From: Roseimarinus sp035271585
Lineage (GTDB): Bacteria; Bacteroidota; Bacteroidia; Bacteroidales; Prolixibacteraceae
Assembly (NCBI GenBank): GCA_035271585.1
Contig: DATERL010000098.1
Span: 73,733 to 137,732, forward strand
Direction: 5' to 3'
Length of the DNA: 64,000 bases
Of this stretch, positions 15,921 through 25,910 are shown piece by piece (the stretch's first letter is position 1; each line of letters starts with the position of its first letter). Below the pieces are notes generated by a model. The model was given only the letters and a program-made list of their open reading frames with translations, had not been told where the DNA came from and did no database searches. Made by a program: the position numbers and the translations under genes.

Positions 15921-18731
15921 CTATTGATTAAGAGGAATGGTAAAATAAAAAGTTGACCCCAACTCTTTTTTGCTTTCAACACCTATGCTACCTCCCATCA
16001 TTTCGACAAATGCTTTAGAAATTGATAGGCCCAAACCAGCTCCCTCGTAGTGGCGGTTGAGCATTAAATCGCCCTGGCGAAATCTTTCAAAAACTTGTTT
16101 TTGAAGCTCTTCTGCTATTCCAATACCGGTATCACGCACATAAAATCTAAGTGTGTTATCGTTAAGTTGATATCCAATTTCGATTTCTCCTTGGTTCGTG
16201 AACTTTAAAGCATTTTTTATCAGGTTGGTAATAATTTGTTCGAGACGTGCTTTGTCGGAAAAAATCAAATCGTCTCCGTCGGATAAACCCAGTACCATAT
16301 TAAAGGCTAGCCCCTTTTTGTTGATTTCGGACAAAAAGAAATTATATTGCATCCGCATTAATTCATTTACATGCATGTTCATATTTACAAGGATAATTTG
16401 TCCGGCTTCAATTTTTGAAATGTCAATAATATCGTTGATGATATTAAGCATACGGTAGCCGCTTTGTTCAATTACCTCGAGGTACTTTTCTCTTTTATCG
16501 TTATTCAGACTAGAATCTTTCAATAATTCTGAAAAGCCTAGAATCCCATTCATTGGTGTTCTGATTTCGTGGCTCATATTGGCCAAAAAAGCCGATTTCA
16601 ATTTGTCGCTTTCTTCGGCCCGAAGCATTGCTTTTGTGAGGTCTTCGATCATTTTTTTGCGCTCCGATATGTCCTCAATTATCAATAAAAGATTGGCAAT
16701 TTGACCGTCTTTCAAAATTGGAGTTATCGTGATAGATTCCCAATACTTTTGATTTGATTTCTTTTTACTTAAATATTCACCCTCCCATTTTTTATTTTCT
16801 TTAATGTCGGTCCAAATTGAGTTTAGATAGGCTTTATTATCGACCCGGGGTTTAAGTACGCGAGGAAATTTGCCCATCACATTTTCAATTGAATGGCCGG
16901 TCATTTCGATAAAGTGAGGATTTACGTATTCGATAAGTCCGGTATGGTCGGTAATTATAACTGCGTTGGGGCTTTGTTCTATGCCTTCGGATAATTTTCT
17001 GATTTTTTCCTGCGCAAGTATTCGCTCCGTAATATCGATGCCAAACCCAATCAATCCCAGCGTTTTCCCATTTTCGTCTGTCCAAGGTAATTTAGAAGTC
17101 GAGAGCCAACGTTCGCCACCTGTAGCCAGAGGCACGGGTTCAATTCTATCAACAATTTTTAGACCTTGAAATATTACTTTCTGATCATCGGCTCGGAAAC
17201 TGTCAGCATATTTTGATTCATAAAGTTCACTGTCGGTTTTACCAATAATTTCAGTTAAAGGTTTTCCGATATAAGTTTCTTCTGTTTTGTTAATAAGTAC
17301 TTTGCGTCCATCAATATCTTTAATGTAAAGGCTAAAAGGAAGTGCGTCGATTACATCTCGCAAAAGCATTCGCTCCTGGTTTAGGTCACTTTGAGTTTTG
17401 TGTTTTTCGCTAACATCAGAGAAAACCAGTATCACCCCTTTTGTTGTACCATTTTTGTCGATTATTGGAGCCACACTATCCGAGATATGGTACTTTTTAC
17501 CATCGTTCGATAACAATATTTTATGGTTCGAAATATCGACCATTGTGTCACCTTTTAAGGCTTTATTAATTGGACACTCTACTGCTTGATTCGTTTCAGC
17601 ATTAACAATATTGAATATTTCTTCAAGATGTTTTCCTTTTGAATTTTTAAAACTAAAACCTGTCAATTTTTCGGCCACTGGATTCATTCGGGTTATGATG
17701 CCCTTATGGTCGGTTGCAATTACGCCATCACCAATCGACATCAGCGTAATCGAAAGTTCCTCACGACTGGCCATTGTTTCATTCTGTGCCTCAATAACTT
17801 CAGTAATATCCCTGCCTACACCAACAATCGAAACGATTTCGTTTTTATCATTTAAAATTGCTTTACCTGACCAACCCAACCAACGCCAGCCATGCTTTGT
17901 TATCGCACGTTGCTCAAAGTAGATTTTATGAGGAGGCTTTTTTAATTTCTCCATTTCGAGTTGACTCGCTTGAAGATCTTCGGGATGAATAAAAGGCAAA
18001 AATGTTTTCCCCAATAATTCAGCTTCTGTTTTATCAAAATAGTTACAATAGCTTTGGCTAACAAACTGATAAACAGAATTAGCATCAATTTTTATGACCA
18101 AATCCGATTGCTCTTCAACCAGTAAACGATATTTTTCTTCCCGCTCTTTAAGCTTTTTATTCAATTCCCTATTTTCAAACTGACCTTTCATGATTAGTCC
18201 AATAAATAACGTGGCCAGAGGATAAATCAATAATGTGAAACCAATTGTTTTAAATACTTCAATCCGAAGATGTGAAGGGAGAAAAACGAACAAACTTACC
18301 ATAATGGTATGAACAACAATTCCCATTAAAATAAGTGCCCAAGTTGAAATTGTTTTTTGACTTTTCTTTAAATAATAATAAAAAACAACACCCGTTAAAG
18401 CAGAAGTAATAATAGTAAGCAATCCCATTGCAGCCCCTTGTCCTCCAGCCGAATAGCGATATACAAAAGCCATTAACATTGCGATAGATGCCGATATTGG
18501 CCCAAAAAACAAACCGCACAGACTAAGGATTATGGTTCGTCCGTCAACAATTATTCCTTGTGCAAAAACGAAAGGCTGCATCATTCCAATGATAGCGGTA
18601 GCTCCAAAAAGTACTCCTTGAAGAATAACGCCCCACTTTGACGAGCTTGGCCAACGACTGTTTATGTAATTAGCTAATACACTGATGGCAACTAATATTG
18701 CCAGATTATATATGATTTCGACAACGAACAT
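15921..18731 (-). CDS. Orphan membrane histidine kinase with 5TM-LYT sensor and four PAS domains
   Basis: This 936-residue protein starts with about six membrane segments that fit the 5TMR-LYT sensor type (about 1-190, with I-I-V-D-G-R-T-I-I-L-S-L-C-G-L-F-F-G-P). Four PAS domains follow (about 200-320, 325-450, 455-575, 580-695). The HisKA domain has the phospho-acceptor His721 in M-S-H-E-I-R-T-P, and the HATPase domain (about 815-935) has N-L-I-K-N-A and G-L-G-L boxes. No receiver domain is attached and no response regulator gene is adjacent, so its partner is elsewhere. It lies 80 bases after the GH97 gene on the same strand, at the far end of the mannan locus, but nothing shows that it regulates it. 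Confidence 0.92.
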   Translation of the reverse strand: MFVVEIIYNLAILVAISVLANYINSRWPSSSKWGVILQGVLFGATAIIGMMQPFVFAQGIIVDGRTIILSLCGLFFGPISASIAMLMAFVYRYSAGGQGAAMGLLTIITSALTGVVFYYYLKKSQKTISTWALILMGIVVHTIMVSLFVFLPSHLRIEVFKTIGFTLLIYPLATLFIGLIMKGQFENRELNKKLKEREEKYRLLVEEQSDLVIKIDANSVYQFVSQSYCNYFDKTEAELLGKTFLPFIHPEDLQASQLEMEKLKKPPHKIYFEQRAITKHGWRWLGWSGKAILNDKNEIVSIVGVGRDITEVIEAQNETMASREELSITLMSIGDGVIATDHKGIITRMNPVAEKLTGFSFKNSKGKHLEEIFNIVNAETNQAVECPINKALKGDTMVDISNHKILLSNDGKKYHISDSVAPIIDKNGTTKGVILVFSDVSEKHKTQSDLNQERMLLRDVIDALPFSLYIKDIDGRKVLINKTEETYIGKPLTEIIGKTDSELYESKYADSFRADDQKVIFQGLKIVDRIEPVPLATGGERWLSTSKLPWTDENGKTLGLIGFGIDITERILAQEKIRKLSEGIEQSPNAVIITDHTGLIEYVNPHFIEMTGHSIENVMGKFPRVLKPRVDNKAYLNSIWTDIKENKKWEGEYLSKKKSNQKYWESITITPILKDGQIANLLLIIEDISERKKMIEDLTKAMLRAEESDKLKSAFLANMSHEIRTPMNGILGFSELLKDSSLNNDKREKYLEVIEQSGYRMLNIINDIIDISKIEAGQIILVNMNMHVNELMRMQYNFFLSEINKKGLAFNMVLGLSDGDDLIFSDKARLEQIITNLIKNALKFTNQGEIEIGYQLNDNTLRFYVRDTGIGIAEELQKQVFERFRQGDLMLNRHYEGAGLGLSISKAFVEMMGGSIGVESKKELGSTFYFTIPLNQ

Positions 18732-18811
18732 ACTAAGTAAAGTTTATTGTCGAAAATTACAAAAAATACACCACAATACAATTATTGAAATTAAAGCAAT
18801 CTGAAAATAAT

Positions 18812-20803
18812 TTATTTCATTTTTACAATTCGAGCTGCCCATCCACCACCATTAGCCATGCTGATGGTCAGTTTTTGGCCTGCTTCAATTTCGATAATTT
18901 CCCTGGCATAATCGCTTGCGTTGCGGTCGGCGTTTATACCGTCGCGAAATACTTCAGCGGTGTATTTTCCTTGGTCAAGAAATGAAAAGTCGAGTGTGAG
19001 TTCTCGAGCAGTCCAGTTGGTCATGGCAGCCACATACCAAACACTATCTTTTTGGCGGGCAATGGCAACAAATTCACCCACTTCGCCGTCTAAAGCAATG
19101 GTTTCGTCGGTTGTGGTGGGTATTTGCGCAATAAAATTGGTGCATTCTTGTTCCTTGCGATAAATAGTAGGATTATCGGCCAACATTTGTAACGGTACTT
19201 CGTGAACAATGTACATGGCCAATTGGTGACAACGTGTACCCATGCTCATGGGCATTGAGTTGTTCGGGAGATAATAATCACTACTTGCATTGCGCATGGC
19301 TCCTGGCGTATAGTCCATTGGGCCTGCCATTTGGCGGATAAACGGTATGCTCACCGTATAGCGGGGTTGATCTTCGGTTGCCCATTTGAAGTTTTCGAGT
19401 CCTTTTACGCCTTCGTAACCTACTACGTTGGGATAAGTTCGGTGTAAACCAGTGGGTTTAAAAACACCGTGATAATCAACTATCATTTTATATTCGGCAG
19501 CTTTTTGTGCAATATCGTACAACGATTTTACGGCTACTTGATCGTCGCGGTCAATAAAATCGATTTTAAAACCTTTGGCACCCATGGCTGCATAATATGG
19601 AAATATCTGGTCAATTTGTTTGCACACGGCATACCAGCTAGCCCAAAGCACCACCCCAACGTTTTTTGATTTTCCATATTCAATAACTTCTTTTACATCG
19701 AGTTCGGGAGCGGTCATTTCAAATAAGTCGGTTTTTCCGGACCATCCCCAATCAATAATAATGTATTGTAACTTGTTTTCGGCTGCAAAATCGATGTAAT
19801 GCTTAAAGGTTGGTGTGTTGAAACCTGCTTTAAAATCGACATGCGAAATATTCCAATCGTTCCACCAATCCCACGCTACCAATCCGGGTTTAATCCATGT
19901 TGGGTCGTCAATGGCACAAGGAAGCGATAGTTTTTGTACCATATCGTTATCGAGCAATTCTTTGTCGTACTTACTAATAACCACAGCACGCCAAGGAAAA
20001 GTGCGTTTACCATTGGTTTTAGCAATGTATTCGGCACGCTTGGTGGGTATTTCGTTCATATCATTATAACCGCCCATTTTGGTCGCGAGGGGATACTGCG
20101 CATATTCGCCCATGAAGCCTTTTTTGGTTGAATTCATATTAAGGTACATACCGGGGTAATCGCACAAATCGGCCTCAAGAATAACGGCTTTTTTGCCATT
20201 ACCCACATCAACTAGCAAAGGAAGAAAAGCCAAGGAATCGGTAGCAAACTGTGAAATTGGCTGTTCGCGATAAAGTGCTTCAAACGAGTGATTGAACTTC
20301 TCATCTCCACGATAATCCCACATGTAAGGTATAAAGGCTTTGTGATCGGCAGTAAAATTGAAATTGGCCTCTTCGTTTTTCACCAACAGCTCACCTTTTC
20401 GCTGGGTTTCGAAACGGTAGGCTACACCATCGTTATATACCCTAAAAGTAACACTATAATTGTCTTTAAGCTGAATGCTTAATTGATTGTATTGGTCCTT
20501 AACAACAGCACGTTTGTACAAATTGGTCTTGAAACTTTCGTCGATTCTGGAGGTTTTGGCCGAGAGTATTCTGGGTTTTTTGCCTAGCACTTCGCCACTC
20601 AGCAGTTGCATCGAAATGGTGGAAGGTGCAATAATTTGTTGCCCTTCGTGTTGAACATTCCAGCTAATTTGTTCGCCAATTTCTACGCTAAGGGTTAGCA
20701 ACTGATCGAACGATTTTACTTGATAAGATTTAACTTTTTGCGCGTTTACCACTAAATTGGAGCAAACTAAAAGCGCTACGAATAAAAAGAGTATATTTTT
20801 CAT
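18812..20803 (-). CDS. GH97 retaining alpha-galactosidase
   Basis: This 663-residue protein has a signal peptide (V-V-N-A-Q, cut near residue 21), a beta-sandwich (about 25-285), a TIM barrel (about 290-570) and a C-terminal beta domain. The G-F-K-I-D-F motif places an Asp at residue 415, and G-Y-E-G-V-K-G-L-E ends at Glu470. To my recollection these are the positions of the nucleophile and the acid/base in the retaining GH97 alpha-galactosidase of Bacteroides thetaiotaomicron; inverting SusB-type members lack this Asp. It would remove alpha-1,6-galactose from galactomannan oligosaccharides in the periplasm. It lies 217 bases after the GH2 gene, with a terminator between them. Confidence 0.9.
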   Translation of the reverse strand: MKNILFLFVALLVCSNLVVNAQKVKSYQVKSFDQLLTLSVEIGEQISWNVQHEGQQIIAPSTISMQLLSGEVLGKKPRILSAKTSRIDESFKTNLYKRAVVKDQYNQLSIQLKDNYSVTFRVYNDGVAYRFETQRKGELLVKNEEANFNFTADHKAFIPYMWDYRGDEKFNHSFEALYREQPISQFATDSLAFLPLLVDVGNGKKAVILEADLCDYPGMYLNMNSTKKGFMGEYAQYPLATKMGGYNDMNEIPTKRAEYIAKTNGKRTFPWRAVVISKYDKELLDNDMVQKLSLPCAIDDPTWIKPGLVAWDWWNDWNISHVDFKAGFNTPTFKHYIDFAAENKLQYIIIDWGWSGKTDLFEMTAPELDVKEVIEYGKSKNVGVVLWASWYAVCKQIDQIFPYYAAMGAKGFKIDFIDRDDQVAVKSLYDIAQKAAEYKMIVDYHGVFKPTGLHRTYPNVVGYEGVKGLENFKWATEDQPRYTVSIPFIRQMAGPMDYTPGAMRNASSDYYLPNNSMPMSMGTRCHQLAMYIVHEVPLQMLADNPTIYRKEQECTNFIAQIPTTTDETIALDGEVGEFVAIARQKDSVWYVAAMTNWTARELTLDFSFLDQGKYTAEVFRDGINADRNASDYAREIIEIEAGQKLTISMANGGGWAARIVKMK

Positions 20804-20951
20804 CTTATTAATAATTATTTTTTTATGTAAAAGGTTAGTTAGATTTATTTAAAACTTACAAACAACAAATATCGGCAATAAATTGACAACAGGGGTTGGT
20901 GGTTTGTTGTGAAATAGAGGTGTAGATGTTGCAACATGTATTGTTACAAAT

Positions 20952-20994
20952 AAAAAAACAGCTTGAGAATTGCCCTGGTTGCAACAAATCTCAA
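20952..20994 (-). terminator. Terminator after the GH2 gene
   Basis: On the minus strand TTGAGA (20989-20994) pairs with TCTCAA (20963-20968). An inner TTGC/GCAA stem (20970-20984) extends the fold, and TGTTTTTTT follows. It separates GH2 from GH97 and suggests GH97 has its own promoter or depends on read-through. Confidence 0.6.
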
Positions 20995-21020
20995 ACTATT
21001 TACATCTTAATATCAGGACT

Positions 21021-24017
21021 TTATAGATCCACTTTAATGCTAATTGCCGGCATATTGTGCGCCTTAATTTCTATTGCCTGACTTCCGGTTAGTTGTTTAC
21101 TATTCACAAAAACTCTTAAGTTTTCAGACTCGCCTGGCAATAAGCAAATGTAATTGTTGCTCCATAGCGAGGGTAAAAGCTCAACTCCTGTTCTTTCGTC
21201 AACAAGCTTACAGGCAAGCATGAATGCCAATTTATTGCCAGTATTTTTAAGTTTTATATCGAAAAAAGTATTTTCATTAATATCGCTTCGTTCAACACTA
21301 CCTTCAATAACTGAAGGCGAAAGGGTATTGAGCCCAGTAAAATCGTTATCGGTTCCCAACCAGTAAAAATTGTCCGAAATTAATTTCCCTGTACTATCGC
21401 TTAGTTTGAGTTTTAAAAAACAAAGCTCACCAGTAATTGGCGCCATATTATTGCTTGGTGAAAAGCAGTTGGCAGGCAAGTTCATTTTCTGTTCGCGATG
21501 CCAAAGCGTATCGGTTTGGGCATTAAAAAGTGTTACTTCTATTTTGGCATTTTCAATTTTAAAAGGAGTAGCGTTAAGCACTCCAACCTGATTATTATTA
21601 CGGTTCATTTGCACATGTATCAACTCCGAAGCTTTCATAGCGCCATAGTAGCCGGCATGAGCTTGCTGATACCAGTCGTACAATTGCCAAACCATACTTG
21701 GCCAGCTCGAATTGGTTTTCCAGAATAAAATACCACTTGAGTTTTCCCATAATTGTGCATTAATGGCTTCAATTGCAGCCCTATAAACATCGTAATTCAG
21801 CAGTTGTGCCTTTGAAAAATAATCGGAAACGCCATTACTGTTTGAAGGTGTTGGCGAACCATAAAACTTGCGTAAAAGCATATCGTACGATGAAAATCTT
21901 CGTGGATCGGAACCCTTGCGGTCATTAGCATCGTGGTATGCCCATACCGCATCAAGCGGAAAGCATTCAGCGAGGTAATCGTTGCCTAGGCGAGGCATAA
22001 ATTTTTGTGCGCTTTCGAGAACGGGAACACCGCTGGGACCAATTTCACTACTAAAACCGTTTAATTTAGGGTGAACAAAAAAATCGTTGGGGCTTATGGT
22101 GTGGTATGGTCCACCGCCATGCAGTCCGTCGTTGTCAGATGCGCGCAGGTAAAAGCGTGAATCGAGGTAGTCGTAATTGGGAAGAATTTCGCCCATGATA
22201 AGTTCCTCACGCGGATTAACTCCTTCGTTACCACCGCACCACATTATTAGCGAAGGATGATTGCGAAACTTTTTCACAATTTCGATGGTAGCCGCTTTGT
22301 ACAAATTATCTTCGGGAGTAAAACCCTCGCTGTTGCGAAAAGTTCCCCAATAATCGTTCAGAAAATCTTGCCACAACAACATGCCATGCTTATCGGCGGC
22401 CTCGTAAAATGCACGTGGCGGAACTCCGGTTGGTCCCCAAACACGCAAAAGGTTTTGTCCAGCATTTTTCGACAAAGTAATTTCATCGTCGTAACGCGAT
22501 GCATTCCAGTTCAACATCATGTCGAGCACCCAGTTGCCACCTTTAATGTATATTTTTTCCCCATTAATTTTTATCACCCGTTCATTTAAACCAATATAAG
22601 TTTCAACCTGACGAATGCCAAAACTGGTTTCGTAACTACCAACTACTTCGTTGCTAACAAGCACTTCCATTTTGAAGTGATACAAGTTAGCTCTGCCATA
22701 ACCACTTGGCCACCAAAGTTTTGGATTTTCCAGGCGCAACTCGGGAGTGTTTTCGCTGTTGAAACGAAATAAAAGTGATGCTGCATTTTCAAAATTGAAG
22801 TTTTTTTCAAAACTGACAATACAGTTATCGTTAGTAATGGTGGTTCTTATTTTTCCTTTTTGAGTAGTTTTGCTGTGATTTATCAATTCGGCCGAAATGG
22901 AAATATTGGCAAAAGTAGTATCGGGCAATGGCAAATTACACCCTATATAAGTGTTTTGGATTTCGACCTTGTTTGTAGTTGACAAAAACACATCTTCGGT
23001 AATTCCCATGTTTCGGTCGCGAATTGCAGGTTGCCAGTCCCAACCCAATGCATCCCACTTGGTATAGTTCCGGCTAATCATCCCGTCGCCCATATTAACA
23101 CCGGGGTCACCCAGTGTGGTAAGAGGTTCAATATCGGGTTTGCCAGGCACATCAACCGGATAAATTGCCACAGCCACGTGGTTCATCTCATTTTGTAGTA
23201 GCATGGCTGAAATATTAAACTTAAACGAGCGCTCCATACCTACCATTGTTGCGGTATCGGCCACTAATGAGCCATTGACCCAAACTTCGGCACGGTAATT
23301 AATTTCAGAGAAATTTAGCCACACTTCTTTTCCCTCGTAGAACTCTGATAGATCAAATTCGGTGCAGTACCAATAGGGATCGTGCCATGGATTAAGGCCT
23401 TCGATATGGCTATATTTTAGTAAATCGTAGGTTGCATTGTATTCGTCGTTGCTGTCAGGAATTTTCATGTTGTTTAAATCAACATAAGGGTTGGGATAAA
23501 CCCCGTTACGAACCAATGTGGACAGAACGGTTGCCGGCACCGAAGTGGCGTACCAGTCAGAAAAGTCAAACATTCCGCTCGAAAGTTGTTGCCCATTTGC
23601 ATCGAGTACTAGTGACGATTGCACAAACCAGTTATACCGCAAAAGTAGCGCATCTTCGGGCAGAGGGTTCAATGGTCTGTCATTGACATTAAACAATGCA
23701 GTTTCGCTTTTCATCGAAATTTTTCCCTTGTGTGCCACCACTTCCCACCAGTGTTCTCCAAACGAAAGAGGAAAAGGCACCATAAAATTTTGCTGAGCAT
23801 TAATAGTGTCGAATATTAAATCATCGATGCTTACAACATAGAAATCACAATTTACTGGTGTCCAACTGAGTGTTGGAGTATTGTTTTCAATACTTATCCC
23901 ATCGGCCGGAAATACCGTTACCGGTTTTTCAAAACTACACCCGTTAATTATGATAAAAAAAGACAGTACCCAACAAAAGGTGCAATTATTCTTTTTTTGA
24001 ATTGTAAATTGTTTCAT
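21021..24017 (-). CDS. GH2 exo-acting beta-mannosidase-like lipoprotein
   Basis: This 998-residue protein has a lipoprotein signal (Ile-Asn-Gly-Cys, Cys27). A fibronectin-III-like domain follows (about 31-112), which GH2 enzymes normally lack. After it come the GH2 sugar-binding and Ig domains (about 125-480), the TIM barrel (about 480-780) and C-terminal beta domains. The acid/base is Glu598 in W-C-G-G-N-E-G and the nucleophile is Glu658 in S-S-E-I-G-P. The overall pattern is that of the beta-mannosidase and exo-beta-glucosaminidase branch. The mannan context favours removal of beta-mannose from oligosaccharide ends. It is likely periplasm-facing or surface bound. Confidence 0.88.
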   Translation of the reverse strand: MKQFTIQKKNNCTFCWVLSFFIIINGCSFEKPVTVFPADGISIENNTPTLSWTPVNCDFYVVSIDDLIFDTINAQQNFMVPFPLSFGEHWWEVVAHKGKISMKSETALFNVNDRPLNPLPEDALLLRYNWFVQSSLVLDANGQQLSSGMFDFSDWYATSVPATVLSTLVRNGVYPNPYVDLNNMKIPDSNDEYNATYDLLKYSHIEGLNPWHDPYWYCTEFDLSEFYEGKEVWLNFSEINYRAEVWVNGSLVADTATMVGMERSFKFNISAMLLQNEMNHVAVAIYPVDVPGKPDIEPLTTLGDPGVNMGDGMISRNYTKWDALGWDWQPAIRDRNMGITEDVFLSTTNKVEIQNTYIGCNLPLPDTTFANISISAELINHSKTTQKGKIRTTITNDNCIVSFEKNFNFENAASLLFRFNSENTPELRLENPKLWWPSGYGRANLYHFKMEVLVSNEVVGSYETSFGIRQVETYIGLNERVIKINGEKIYIKGGNWVLDMMLNWNASRYDDEITLSKNAGQNLLRVWGPTGVPPRAFYEAADKHGMLLWQDFLNDYWGTFRNSEGFTPEDNLYKAATIEIVKKFRNHPSLIMWCGGNEGVNPREELIMGEILPNYDYLDSRFYLRASDNDGLHGGGPYHTISPNDFFVHPKLNGFSSEIGPSGVPVLESAQKFMPRLGNDYLAECFPLDAVWAYHDANDRKGSDPRRFSSYDMLLRKFYGSPTPSNSNGVSDYFSKAQLLNYDVYRAAIEAINAQLWENSSGILFWKTNSSWPSMVWQLYDWYQQAHAGYYGAMKASELIHVQMNRNNNQVGVLNATPFKIENAKIEVTLFNAQTDTLWHREQKMNLPANCFSPSNNMAPITGELCFLKLKLSDSTGKLISDNFYWLGTDNDFTGLNTLSPSVIEGSVERSDINENTFFDIKLKNTGNKLAFMLACKLVDERTGVELLPSLWSNNYICLLPGESENLRVFVNSKQLTGSQAIEIKAHNMPAISIKVDL

Positions 24018-24145
24018 CTATTTTAATGTTGATTTTAAAAAGCCATTTGTAAAAAATATTGCCAACAAAAATGCCACTATTTTCATTAATGCTACAACGG
24101 TGAATTTCTTTTTGAAAGGGGCTAATGTTTCATTTTGCTATAAAG

Positions 24146-25783
24146 CTAAATGAACATAAAATACATCGCAAAACAAGCCAAAACTAATATAGCAGATAAA
24201 ATCCTGTGATTTTTGTACCATTTTGTTCCTTTCAATTCAATGGTTTCGTCTCTCCATGTTTTTGTTGTCCAGGTATTTTCAGCAACTTTTAAGGGGTCGG
24301 GTTTTTGTGAGCAGAGGCTTATCAAAATATTCACCACCACACTGAATACCAAAATCATGGGAGCCAAAAGCAGGAAATGGATGTTCATATCAACTTTCAC
24401 TATATATTTTAGTGCCATTACAATACCGGCTACCAGCAAACCCGAGACCAAGCCCCAGAAGGCCCCATTTTGGTTCGACCTTTTCCAAAAAAGGCCTAAA
24501 AAGAAAGTACCAACTATGGGAGGCGCCAAATACGACACCACCTCTTGATAATAGGCAACCAGCGAGTCGAAATGTTGAATAAAGGGTGCCCAAATAATAG
24601 CGATTAACAGTACCACAAATGAAGTTATGCGCCCCACTTTAACCAGTTTTTTGCTCGTTGCTTTTTTGTCGAAACGTTGATAAAAGTCCATTGTGAAAAG
24701 AGTTGAAACCGAGCTAAGTGTAGCGCTTAATGTTGATGTTAAGGCCGAAATCATGGCAGCGAGAATAATTCCAATTAAGCCAACTGGCAACAAGTGCATA
24801 ATCATTCGGGGATAAACCTGATCGGTATTAATTCCAAACCGGCTGGTTAGTTCACCACCCGAAATTAATTCGAGGGGAAGATTTTCAACCCCAAAGAGGT
24901 TCAACCCACGTCCGATTAAACCGGGCATTATAAAAATGAATAGGGTGAATAAGTATAAAAAACCAACAAATAAAACCCCTTTACGGCCATGATCGATTGA
25001 TTTAGCTGACAATACGCGCTGTACCATTACCTGATTGTTGCCCCAGAAATAAAAACCAAGAATAGGAATACCCAGCCACATGCCTAGCCATGGAACCGTA
25101 GGGTCGTCCATTGAACGGGTAAGCTTTAGCCAAACTCCATCGCCAAAACGGGCTTGCAATTCAGCCCATCCACCTATTTCGTTTAATGCGAAAAAGTAAA
25201 GTATGGCCGACCCGATTATTAATATACTGGCTTGAATTATATCGGCATTAATGGCCGACGATAAACCTCCAATAATGGTGTAACTCCCCGCCACAAGAGC
25301 CATTATCACAATAATTGTGAACAAATCGGCTTCGGGAAATATCATTTTTATAATAAGTGCACCGGTATATAGTGTGGCTGAGGCGTCGAGAAAAACGTTC
25401 CCAAAAATGGTGATGACTGAAAAGTAGTACCTCGAACGTTTATCGAACCTGCGCTCCAAAAACTCGGGCATGGTAAAAATGCCCGATTTGATGTAGAAAG
25501 GCAAAAAGAATAAGGCAAAAAACACCATCACCAATACCGAAATCCAATTGTAGTTGAATACGGCAATGCCACTGATAAAACCTTCGCCCGAATGCCCCAT
25601 CAATGTTGAGCTTGAAACGCTGGCGGCAAATAGCGAAAGCCCAACAACTGGCCAGGTCATGTTACGACCTGCCAAAAAGTAGGAGGTTGAATCGTTGCTT
25701 TTACCATTTTTAATTGCCCACCAAACAATTCCAATTAAAAAAACAGCCAGTATAATGCCATCGGTAATGCTAATGTTTATCAT
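24146..25783 (-). CDS. Sodium:solute symporter (SSS family)
   Basis: This 545-residue protein has about 14 membrane segments and is a full-length SSS/SGLT-type carrier. Typical features are the I-T-D-G-I-I-L start, A-A-S-V-S-S-S-T-L-M-G-H in the second segment region, and the sodium-site-like S-A-L-T-S-T-L-S-A-T-L-S-S-V-S-T-L-F block near residue 345. In PULs such carriers bring sugars or short oligosaccharides across the inner membrane. Here the cargo is plausibly mannose, galactose or mannobiose, the last being a substrate for the cytoplasmic GH130. It sits 127 bases after the clan GH-A gene and 128 bases before GH2. A TACTTTTG minus-7 motif upstream (25839-25846) may give an internal start. 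Confidence 0.93.
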   Translation of the reverse strand: MINISITDGIILAVFLIGIVWWAIKNGKSNDSTSYFLAGRNMTWPVVGLSLFAASVSSSTLMGHSGEGFISGIAVFNYNWISVLVMVFFALFFLPFYIKSGIFTMPEFLERRFDKRSRYYFSVITIFGNVFLDASATLYTGALIIKMIFPEADLFTIIVIMALVAGSYTIIGGLSSAINADIIQASILIIGSAILYFFALNEIGGWAELQARFGDGVWLKLTRSMDDPTVPWLGMWLGIPILGFYFWGNNQVMVQRVLSAKSIDHGRKGVLFVGFLYLFTLFIFIMPGLIGRGLNLFGVENLPLELISGGELTSRFGINTDQVYPRMIMHLLPVGLIGIILAAMISALTSTLSATLSSVSTLFTMDFYQRFDKKATSKKLVKVGRITSFVVLLIAIIWAPFIQHFDSLVAYYQEVVSYLAPPIVGTFFLGLFWKRSNQNGAFWGLVSGLLVAGIVMALKYIVKVDMNIHFLLLAPMILVFSVVVNILISLCSQKPDPLKVAENTWTTKTWRDETIELKGTKWYKNHRILSAILVLACFAMYFMFI

Positions 25784-25838
25784 TTTTGTTAAATTATCCT
25801 TAGTAATATTTTTTGCTAATCAATGTTTCACTTGATCT

Positions 25839-25846
25839 CAAAAGTA
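25839..25846 (-). promoter_or_regulatory. Possible internal promoter element before the symporter gene
   Basis: The minus strand reads TACTTTTG, matching TAnnTTTG, in the 127-base gap between the GH-A and symporter genes. No minus-33 match is evident. Confidence 0.3.
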
Positions 25847-25910
25847 ATTAATTGGCAAGGACGAAACGGGAAAAAATAGCTCATTTGCAAATTTCAATTA
25901 CAGTAAAAAT

